The notes beneath the pieces were generated by a model that was given only the letters and a program-made list of their open reading frames with translations, had not been told where the DNA came from and ran no database searches. The translations under genes and the position numbers were made by a program. From Dendrophyllia cribrosa (Eukaryota; Cnidaria; Anthozoa; Scleractinia; Dendrophylliidae), in the NCBI GenBank assembly GCA_024195265.1, contig JAJLRJ010000014.1, positions 24,309,009 through 24,373,008 on the forward strand: DNA of 64,000 bases, read 5' to 3'. Below, one piece after another: positions 47,901-59,900 of this stretch (its first letter is position 1; every line of letters starts with the position of its first letter).

Positions 47901-50900
47901 AGGGATGTGCATTGTGCCCATTGTAGGAGTCCTGGAAGTATTGCAAACAAGTAACACCCATTTGGAGAAAATCCATCGATGTTTAGAGGTGAGCCTGCTA
48001 GATATGATATTAAACGTCAGAGATGAATAACCTACTATATGTTACATAACATTGTCAAGACTAGTGAGTTAGCTTGAGCATGGAACTATCAGACAAATAT
48101 TCTGAGTCCTCAACAGAGTCAAAGTCTTGACTTCCTCTAGATTGGCCAGATACGTTAACCAATGAGCTACAGTTAGTTTCGTAGTGAGCTTTGCCAATTT
48201 CTATGTTCGTATATGTGTGGCACAAATCTGGCATACACAACACTTGGATTAGGTATGTTAAAAGCAAAGCTTCTTGTAAAGTAAACTTTATGGTAAACGA
48301 AATATGTTTAGCTCGGTAATGTTAGCTAGTTGCTACATATTGCTCAATAGAGCGTTTTCACTTGACGTCTCATAGCCGCCATATTGGTGTTTCCTTACAA
48401 AAGAATTGTAATTAACTTCTTTTGTTAGGAACACCAACATGTCTGCCATGGCCTTTGTCATTTGAGTCCCACGGGACTGAGTGAAAACGCTCCATAGGCT
48501 ACTTTCAATTCTCAATAGACTGCTTTCGATATATTAAAATTCAATTTGATAGTGAGTCTTAGAGAACATAAACAAAAGAAATTAATAAACATGTTTTTTC
48601 ATTCCCTTTGTTTTTGTCCTCCAGGCCTCGTTATCCAGTTGAATTTTAATATATCGAAAGTAGCCTATTCAGTTTGTCTGATAAAAACAAAATTTACCAT
48701 AACGAAGCCTAGAACGGAAGTTTAAATAACTTGTGTTAGTTAAGTAACGTGAAGAGAGATACAGAAAAATCAATATACATCAAATGGCCACTATTAGCAC
48801 TTATATATCATTTCCGTTGAGGGGGAATGTTTCATTTCCTATCCAAGATATGATTTTGTAAATGTGAACTTTGTAAAGTGTTTTGTTTGTTGTTTGTGTC
48901 TTGTTTTTCCAGGACTACCTTGAAACAAAGAGGCTGGTATTTGCAAGATTTTACTTCCTTAGCAATGAAGACTTGCTTGACATACTGGCAAACAGCAAGA
49001 ACCCCAATGCTGTACAGGTTTGTACGAGATTTACGATTTATTAATAAAATTAATTAGAACTTGTTCTCTTGATTCAGTTACAATTTCTTTCCAATATAGA
49101 AGTGGAGGTTTAATTCCCGGCCTGATGTTTCACGAGAATAGTTGCTGAAAATAGGCTGATGGGAAGCCTGTGTTGGCTGATAGATAATAGGATAGAAATA
49201 ATAAATAACTCTTTACAACTTCATCAACATGCTGACTGTATAGGTTACTTAGCTGGTACGCGAGACGTTATTGTAGCTTTCATGGTCACTTATTGGCTTG
49301 TCTGTGTTTAGTTAGTTTCTAATGAAAAGCCAGCGCTCGAAACATCTGCAGTTTATGAATTTCCTTTCGGTGACTAATTTACCTCATCAACTCTGTTGAT
49401 AAAATCAAAATTTTTGTTTACTTCATTTAAAACAGCCTCATCTGAGAAAATGTTTTGGTAACATTTATCAACTTGGCATCGTTCGTCAAGCTCATTCCCC
49501 TGCACAAATCCAGACCATGACTTCAGAGGAGGGTGAGAGTGTCCAGCTGCCAAAGTAAGAAAGCGATACATACATCTTCAGTTTAGTTGCTTATCGTTCT
49601 GTAGACAAACGACAGAAGGCGAGGAAGCAAAATAATGGTATTTTACTTTATAATGGCAAATTCTCTCATGGGACAATGCAGACCTAAAAAGACCTAGGAC
49701 CATTCCCATCTTATTCCATTCCCCATTTCTTTGACCAGTATGATGTATCGGTACTGTTAATCTTCCACTATGTCCGTTATCATTAACCACCATCACTATT
49801 CTTATTCCCAATGTCATTTCCATTCCATACAGCCCCGTACAGCCCCTACAGTGACCATTACCTATATCATTCCCATTTCCAGTCCTATGGTGTTGCCATT
49901 ACCACTACCACTACAACAACCACTTCCATTTCCATCACCGTCGTCTTCGCCACCATCATCATCACCATCACCATCACCATCACCAACATCTTCATCATCA
50001 CCATCTTCATCACAATCACCAACATCTTCATCATCACCATCTTCATCACCATCACCAACATCTTCATCATCACCATCTTCATCACCATCTTCATCACCAT
50101 CACCAACATCTTCATCATCACCATCTTCATCACCATCACCAACATCTCCATCATCACCATCTTCATCACCATCACCAACATCTTCATCACCATCTTCATC
50201 ACCATCACCAACATCTTCATCATCACCATCTTCATCACCATCACCAACATCTTCATCATCACCATCTTCATCACCATCACCAACATCTTCATCACCATCA
50301 CCAACATCTTCATCATCACCATCTTCATCACCATCACCAACATCTCCATCATCACCATCTTCATCACCATCATCACCAACATCTTCATCATCACCATCTT
50401 CATCACCATCACCAACATCTCCATCATCACCATCTTCATCACCATCATCACCAACATCTTCATCATCACCATCACCACTAACATGACTTATAGCTATTCA
50501 GATCTGTTAAATGCCTTTATTTAGGTTGAATAAACAATGATAAATATCAGAGGCATTAGTAAGATTCTAGTACTGCTTTTTCAATGCCATCAAAAAATTT
50601 TGTCACAAACCGCAGTGATTTTGCAACACTTTGCAAATTTTTCCTCAAGTTACATTTTCACATATTTAGGGATGAACACTTGCCTGTTACAGTGTATGAT
50701 GACCATCAGTTTGTGTCTGTTTTCATTTGTAACTTATATTGTGAATTAATTAGGACGTTAAGAGCACGTGGAACTGTGGAGTCTTGGCTGTACAATGTTG
50801 AACTCGCTATGTACGAGACTGTCAAAATGTAAGTAAACAAGAAGCCTTTATCAAGAAACAACAACAACAACAAACAACAACAAACAACAATTTATTAGAC

Positions 50901-53900
50901 ATATAAACTTAAATACAGTTTCCCTGCAAATTAGCAAAAATGCTATTGGAGGCAGGGAAAAGTAATGTAATTGAAAATAATGAAAGTGAGACAACATAAC
51001 AATACAGAAGCTGATCTGTAGAGTTACAGATTATTTTAAGGCTTTAGATAAAATCATGATATTGGTGGCAGACACGGGAAAACCAGTATCTCAAGGATGA
51101 CCAGCTATAAGTTTATTAGAATAATACAAAGGAGAGTGAAAAAAAAAACACCTTTCTGGTCAAAATTGAAATGTGTGAGCTCTTTGCTTTAAGTTGCAAC
51201 TTCCTCATCTTCGCTTCCATTGTCCAACTGTAAAATTCTATTTCTTCCACAAGTTTATGTTAAAAATACTGATGTAATATACAGAATGCGTTCTACCTAT
51301 AAACCTAGTAAAACGATCCAACTCTTACGAGTCTCCCTGTAGGTCCGATGGTAAAACATGTGACCGGTGTGTGGAAAGTTTGTGGTTTGAGATCTGCCGG
51401 GGACTCAAGATGTTTTCTTTGTATTGTTATGCCTGTGGCATGTTGTAAAAAGTTTACTAAATATTATTGTAAATCCAATTCCACGGTGCTTTTACATCGC
51501 AGTTTCAAGGAAAATTGTCACTGCTCAACAGGTTCTTTGCTTTTGATAAAACAACACAATAAAAATCAATCTATCAATCCGTCATACAACTGACAAACCT
51601 GTGCCCTTGAATTCCAAACGGAAATGTTGGTTTTTGAGGGAAGAAGAAAAACTGGAGAAACCAGAAAAAGAAAGTCGAAGTTAGGAGAAGAATCAACAAC
51701 AAACTCAATCCACATTAGCATCTAATACAGATGTCCTTTTGGTTTGCAAAGCAATCCTTCACCCCGACTTCGTGGAGTAAGATTGCCTGATGACCATCCC
51801 AAGGACGTCTGTGAAGGAAGCTAAACCCAACGATAATGCCAAGATTACGAACAGGGTGGTGGTAGTATAGGCGAGTCATCTTGCCACTGCAGCGTCTCTG
51901 CTCCCAATTTACATTGACAAAATATCTTTATTTTGAAACAGGCATCTGAGGAAGTGCTTAATGGAGTATGGTACCACAGACTACTCTGAATGGGTGTTAG
52001 CTCATCCGGGCCAGGCTGTACTCACTGTTGTAAGCAACAGATTTGATAGTCAATTTTAAAACATTACACATTAGAATATACTACTCTTTTTATGGAACTT
52101 GTTATGTTTTAATAATTTCGTTAAAGAATCCTGAATGGACAATCCTTTAGCTTTTTCACAAAAAGTTCCAGAATGGCTGTTGGACTGTAGTCGGGTAATG
52201 CTGTAGAAACTTGCATCTTTACGCCTTCCTATGAAAGACTATGGTTCATTAGCCATACACAACTACAAGGACGAAATAATAGCTTGAAACGGTAAAGAAA
52301 CATTTGTCAGCAACGCACATTTTTTGCAATATTTCAAACTGTCACGTTCAAAAGAAAGAAATTAATGTAAACCAGATTTTATCGGAGGCGGGATGCTTCA
52401 GGCTTCTTCTAGTAGTTGTTCAGCTCCGGAGTAAAACAGCCGCTTTAAAGCTCTGTAGCTCAGTCATTTTTGTTTCCATTTTAGTCCCAAATTGTGTTTA
52501 ATCGCGACGTGCTAAACTGTTTCCACACCACAAGACCAAAAGACGCCTTACAAAGCAAAAGAGAGAAGCTGGTGTCAGTTCTTCACAGTCTGTCTCAAAT
52601 GGTCATTTCATCCCTAGTCCCTCATCAACGTCAGACGCTTGAAGCTTTGTTGACAATTGATGTGCATGCTCGGGATGTGCTAGACGCAATGATCACTAAC
52701 CAGGTTTACCAGCAGGAAGATTTCCAGTGGACCAGGTATATAATACGATATGATATGATATGATACAATACGATACGACAGGACGACACGATACGCTACG
52801 ATACGGTACGCTACGATAATATATGATACGATATGATACAATACGTTACGATGTGATACGCTACCATTCGCTACGATACGATACGATCTGATACGATACG
52901 ATACGATATGATATAATACGATACGATATGATATGATTCAATACGATACGATACAATACGATGCGATACGATACGATTATGGCTGAACTGGTCCACGATG
53001 AAAAGGCGCTTCCTAACAGTCCGTAATTTTCTATACGGTCCGCTAAGGCGTATCGCTTACGAACTGATTTCACTGGATCGTGTTCCAAAAAAAATGTGTA
53101 AAAGAGGACTTTTTTTTGTTTAAAGCTAGAAACTTTTCCTGGGTGTCTTGCCTTGGAAAAACTTTTGCGAAAATGGCTTTACAAAAATTAGGTTTGCGCT
53201 CAACTTTCGTGTTTGTAGCATGCACGTTTGAAAATAGAGACATGCTTTGCTGTCGTCAAATTTGTTAAAAAACTATGATAATAAAACCATTGTTGAATAA
53301 ACTGTTCGGTCAGTATTGGGAAAATATTGGTCTCGTTCTTTCAGCAGATCGACTAGACTAAGTCCGTTCTTTGATGCTATCAAGCCAGTTCTTTAACCAT
53401 GTAACACTTTTTTACACAGGCAATTGCGTTACGAGTGGACTGAAGATCGACATGCATGCATGGTGCTTCACAGCAATGCAGCATTTCAGTACGGCTATGA
53501 ATACCTAGGATGCTCTCCAAGACTTGTTATCACTCCTCTCACAGACAGGTGCTATCTCACACTGACCGGAGCACTTAATCTGCATTTGAATGGTGCTCCG
53601 GCAGGACCTGCTGGCACTGGTAAAACAGAAACAGTCAAGGATCTGGCAAAGGTGACGAAGTTGATCTTTCCTCATAGTAACGTTGTGGTAAACCCATTCT
53701 GTAGCATTCCATCGTTTATGTAATATTTCTAAAACTCATTAGTAATTCATGACGAGAACACAGGAAATTACGACCGTGAAGGAGGTTTGAATATCCGGTG
53801 TTAATTATCATAAATGTTGGATATTTTATTTCTTCGTTTTCTCCGAATTTAATGATCAGTTTGAGGTAGAAGCTATATCAAACACTCGAAAGGGAGTTTC

Positions 53901-56900
53901 GTCAGGCATCCAAACACCTCGAAGTGGGTGAAAACCCATTTCGACCCACTTCTCGATGTTTGAATATCCTGATCAATGAAACACTCTTCCTCGTGTTTGA
54001 TACTTGTATCTTTCCCTATTTATCTACAGTTGTAGATATTATGATCATAGAACAGTTTTCAACAGACGATATTTATCTCGGTATTGAACTGGAACTAGCT
54101 TGCAGTCGATGCTAATGCGGGGGAATATTATTAAAAATATTTGCATGTGAAAAGATTCCCCCGCATGAGCCTCGACTGCACGCTAGTTCCAGTTCAATAC
54201 CGAGAATACGAATATCGTCTATTGAGTGTCGTAAAACTAAAACCAAAGTAATCACTCTGGTCAATTACGATTGGTTTTGGTTCTGATTGGTTGAGAAATT
54301 TGCGTGCTATTTTTTAGCTTATCACAAAGCGTAGCAATGCAAAACCAAAGTAATTGCAAAATTGCTTTTGCGAGATTGGTTTTGGTTCTAATTGATTGAG
54401 AAATTTGCGTGATATATTTTAGCTTATCACAAAACGTAGCAATTCAAAACCAAAGCAATCACGAAATTGCTTTGGACACTGGATTGAAAACCTCTCTAAT
54501 AATGATCATATTTTTGTGCTTAAATGCATAAATGCAGTCAACTGCAATTGCTTATTTATTCTACAATAAAACCACCGTTTGTATATAGTTTCTGGCATGC
54601 CTGTCTGAGTGCCATACTTTATCTCTTAACAGGCTATGGGCAAGCAATGCTTGGTGTTCAACTGCTCTGAGGGACTTGATTACAAGGTAACCATGCCGAT
54701 TGTTTATGTTTGCATTTTAAAATCATATTGAATTGGATGCATAAATATCATTATTTCCGAGCGTAACACACACCCAGTTACGTTCGGCAATGTTCTATGT
54801 CTTTATCTATTGAAAACGCACAAGTACGCCTTGCGTGTATTTTTTTGGGGAGAGGGGGGGGTTATTAACTGACAAACAGCAATCAGCAATTATAATAAAA
54901 AGAAACATCAAACAAATCAAGGCTGTAAGCCTAAAGAAATTGTAGTAAATGCAGTGGGCACAAATATTGTTTTGTTCGGGTTGTAATTCTCATGTTTCGA
55001 TTGTGTATTTTTGTAAGAAAGTTACAATCATTCAACAAGAGAAATGAAACCCTTGGAATTTTTTTTTAAAAGTGCTGATTTTGCAACTTTTGTTTGCTCG
55101 GACGTCAGTAAACAAAATGCCTACTCACAAAAGCTGTATTTATTTGGATGAATTACAAAAGCCCTGGGAGACCAACTGTAAATCTGTTCACTTGAGCACA
55201 GATTTGTTTCTCTGACAGATGATGGGCAAGTTCTTCTCAGGCCTAGCTCAGTCTGGCTCATGGTTTTGCTTTGATGAGTTCAACCGTATCGATGTAGAGG
55301 TATTATCAGTCATTGCTCAACAGCTACACACCATTAAGACAGCAAAAGACAACAGTGTCACAAGGTAATAGATCTACTGGTACAAGTACGTGTTTAACAG
55401 GTTTTACCAGCTTTCACAGTAAGTCGACAGCCTTGGGAGAGGGGGAGGGGGAGGGGGAGGGGGAGGAATGGTTGTAAGAGTTACGTGGTGCCATACTTCA
55501 TTTCTGAATAAAATATCTGTGGGTCAAATCTAAACCCACAAGGATCCCCCTTCCGTGCCCACAAAAGACTTCTCTCTTTACTTAGTGAGTACTGAACAAA
55601 ATTCTTAACCCAAAACAATACCAAAATTGCGGATTTGGAACAACAAGATCAATACGTTGAACTCCACCCTATGTCTTGTTTGGTACTCTCTCTTGTGATG
55701 AACATTAACGAGATGTTTATTTGAAGTTTCATTCCTTATTGTTTTTGAGAAAAAGTAAGGCCTTGTGTAAAGGCATTTTTCATGTCTGTTGGCATGTGGT
55801 TTTCCTCACATTTCTTTATTAATTTGTTATATCGTTTTATCCCGTCAGGTTTTTATTTGAAGGAAGAGACATCAAACTCAATGCTAATTGTGGAATGTTC
55901 ATCACAATGAACCCAACGTACGTAATAAATTATAATACATTATTATCATAAATTAAGTAATAAATTATTTTCTTCTCTCCACGTTTAAAAACAACAAAAC
56001 ACCAGGTAACGACGGCTTATCTGTGGAATTTTAAAAGGTCTTTTGGCCTGAAATCGGGCGGAATCTTGTCGATTCCTTAAATTATTCCTATCGCCACGGT
56101 GAACTCTCAAGAACTCAAAAACAAGCAGTAATAACTCTTTTAGAGAAAAAAAATCGAGACAGACGACTAATAAAGAACTGGAGACCAATTTCCTTAGTCA
56201 ATGTTGATGCAAAAATTGGGTCAAAAGCGATCGCTAAACGACTTGAGAAAGTGCTTCCTCAAATTATTCATTTCGATCAAAATGCTTATGTGAAAGGGCG
56301 AACAATTTTTGACGCAGTTCGCACCATTGATGATGTAATTGAGTTCACTAAACGGAAAGGTCATAAAGGTATTTTGACTGCTATTGATTTTGAAAAGGCC
56401 TTCGATTCGATTAACCGGAGTTTTCTTTTTAGAACTTTAGAAGTGTTTGGTTTCGGGGCTTCCTTTATTACCTGGACTAAAACATTTTACAACGACATAT
56501 CAAGTTGCGTGATTAATAACGGCTTTACCACACCTTTCTTCCAAGTTAAACGCGGAGTTCGTCAAGGGGATCCACTTTCCCCGATATATACTTTGGCGAT
56601 ATACATACGAAATAATAACCAAATACGAGGCATTAAGATCAACGAAACAGAAAATGATTAAGTTGGTTAATTTTGCGGACGACCTAACAACGTTCGTTAG
56701 CGATAAATCTTCTTTTTTTAATCTCATGGATAGTGTGAAACATTTTAGCAGATACTTGGGATTGAACATGACATGAACCGTGAGAAAATCAAAATCCTTC
56801 CACTGGGCAACATGGAGCTTCATCACAACGACATGGGGGTTGAAGAAATAAAAAAATTAGTAAAAATTTTAGGTGTATTTTTCACAAATGACAAAGTACT

Positions 56901-59900
56901 GTTCATTAAAAAGAATTTTGAATCCATCGAAAAGTCTGTCAAAGACCATCTACATGGATGGAGCTGGAGAGGACTCACGATGATTGGCAGAGTTCAAGTC
57001 ATTAAATCATTTGCTATCCCAAAAATTCTCTACCGCGCGACTCTTATTGCATGCGATAAAGTTTCAATACAAAAACTTAATTCAATTCTGTTCTCCTTCG
57101 TATGGAAAGGTAAAGACAAAGTGAAACGAACGGCACTGATAAACCCAATTAAAAAAGGAGGCCTGAGTATGCCTGATATTAATTCAGTAATTACGACACA
57201 AAGAGTTATGTGTATAAAAAGATATCTGGATCCTTACCCAGCAAGCTGGAAATTTTTTTTGGATTCGTACCTAAAAAACGTAGGAGGGAAATTTCTCTTT
57301 CACTGCAATTTTGACTACAAAAAGCTCTCGATTACTGTCCCCTATTTCTATAAGGAGTGTCTTATGTCATGTTCCTCTCTAATTGAGAAAGCAAATATCT
57401 CCTTCATTTCTATAAACTTAGTAACAAGATTTTAACTCCACAATTATTACTCGAGCGAATTAAAAATACGTATAAAATAGAATACTCCATGGCAAGCGAG
57501 AGAAATAACCTTAGTTATCACTATCAAAAGTGGGAGCCCTTAATCGCTATTATTTCTCCTTAGATTTTTGTCACCAAATATATCATTTTTTTATCTCAAC
57601 TCAACTCAAGCCGCTTTAATCATAAATTATACTACTTTAAGCAGTTTTTTCGTACATTTGTCATTTTTTTTTTATTTTTAGTTTCGTTCTCTTTCATGTA
57701 CTTAGATTGTGTAAATGTGTTAAAGTGTTAGTTTTCTTACAAATGTAATATAGACAAAAATAAATAAAATACAAAAAAAAATCATAAATTAAATAATGAA
57801 TTATTTTCTTCTAAGGATGGCTGCCCTAGTTTTCTAGCCCATTATGGTTATTTCGGGCAGCCAGTACTCACCCTTAATTCTATTTCTTATTGTAAATTTA
57901 TATAAATGAATATAGAGTACATATGAAGTTGTTGTTGTCGTTGCCTAAAATACGAGCTGAGCTCAATTTTATGCCGTTAAAAAAAGAATTTTATGTCTTT
58001 TGATATGTCCTTTCTAAGCAGTGTGCCAATTGAAAGGACGCCCAAGCATCAAATGGAATATTATTAACTTGGCGACAAGTCATTAATAGTGAGAAACCCT
58101 GGTTTACCAAGAGATCATTAAGAGTAAAACTTTGGCTATCAACCATTAACCCCTTCAAATCTTAGTTTATGTGTTGTGGTATGGGAAAAATGCTAGCGTG
58201 TCAAAACTTCAAACAGGTACTGACCAGTTTTTCCTGTTTTTACCAGTTATGCAGGTCGAGTTGAACTACCAGACAATTTAAAATCGTTGTTCCGTCCGGT
58301 GGCCATGATGGTTCCTGATTATGCGTTGATCGCTGAGATCATCTTGTTCTCTGAAGGATTTACTGCTGCTGCTCTGTTGTCAAGGAAAGTTGTCAATCTT
58401 TACCAGTTGGCAAGCAAACAACTTTCTCAACAGGTACGCCTCTGGTACAATAAATGCCACATAGTGATTAACGCATACCAAGGCGCCTCACACGGTGAAA
58501 TGTCATCTATTTCTTACATGACCTCGCTCCAAATCTCCCACTTAGTTAAAGGAAGGGTTTCACGGTTCGGGGCATGTGCAAGCTTTGATGTAACCCATTT
58601 AATTTCATTGTTTAGACCAATCGGAAGCGAGTAGATAACTCTGGCAGGAAATTTGCCTGTAAAAAGTCGCAGTGAGTCAGCTGATTGAATGGATGATTAT
58701 GCATACCCATGTGCGCCATGAAAGCCACCAGGGCGTAGAATAAATCCTTCGGGTCAAAGGTTTTATTCAGTGTTGACTTTGTCGGTGTAATCCGCTGAAA
58801 TTTTCTGTGAATTGTGGTCATCCTTCGCTTTGTTTGGACTAATTATATTATGTGATTATTGAAGTTAATGTGAGTGTTTTTTTTGACCGATGAAATTGGT
58901 AAGAAAGCGAATAAAGTATTTTAATCTGTGCACATGCACCGAAACGTGAAACTATCTCTTTAACGCGCACTTTTTTTTAGGATCACTATGACTTTGGACT
59001 GCGTGCTATCAAGTCTGTTCTTCTTATGGCGGGACAGCGGAGAAGGGCTGCTAGGTAAATAGTATCTGTAATATATGACTCAATTAACTCAGTTGACATT
59101 AAATCGCTCAGTTGCTTTTTGACTAAAGAAAGGTTCCCATGAGCCAACTCGTGAATACCAAACGTTCGGACCCTACCCTCTCCTAGACGTTTTGCATCAC
59201 CGACTTCCACCCCCTGCTTCTAACTCCCCACCCTCCCCTCCCTCCTCCTATCAGCCAACTCGTGAATATCAAACGTTCGGACCCTACCCTCTCCTAGACG
59301 TTTTGCTTCACCAACTCCCACCCCCTGCGTCTAACTCCCCACCCTCCCCTCCCTCCTCCTATCAGCCAACTCGTGAATAACAAACGTTTGGACCCTACCC
59401 TCTCCTAGACATTTTGCTTCACCGACTCCCACCCCCTGCGTCTAACTCCCCACCCTCTCCTCCCTCCTCCTATCAGCCAACTCGTGAATATCAAACGTTC
59501 GGACCCTACCCTCTCCTAGACGTTTTGCTTCACCGACTCCCACCCCCTGCGTCTAACTCCCCCCCCTTCCCACCCTCCAACGCCGTCGTCATGGGTAAGA
59601 CAGGTGACCATTACATATTGCGAGCTCAGTGCACGTGTTCACCAACCCGACCCGACCCTCTCCTAGGCGTTTTGTTCCACCAACCTCTCCGCCCCCCACC
59701 CCTTGCGTCTAACTCTCCAACACCGCCCTGATGTGTAAGGCAGGTGACCATTACATATCGCAGGCTCAATGTTCACCAACCCGACCCGACCTGACCCTTT
59801 CGTGGGCGTTTTGCTCCACCAACCTCCTCTCCGCCCTCCACCTCTTGCGTCTAACTCTCCAACCCCCTCTCTCCAACACCGTCCAGATGCGTAAGGCAGG

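Noticed and set aside
49770..50524. Three long frames (Ser/Pro, Ile/Thr, Met/Val)
   Set aside because: All come from one CAT/CAC/CTT minisatellite that lacks stops.
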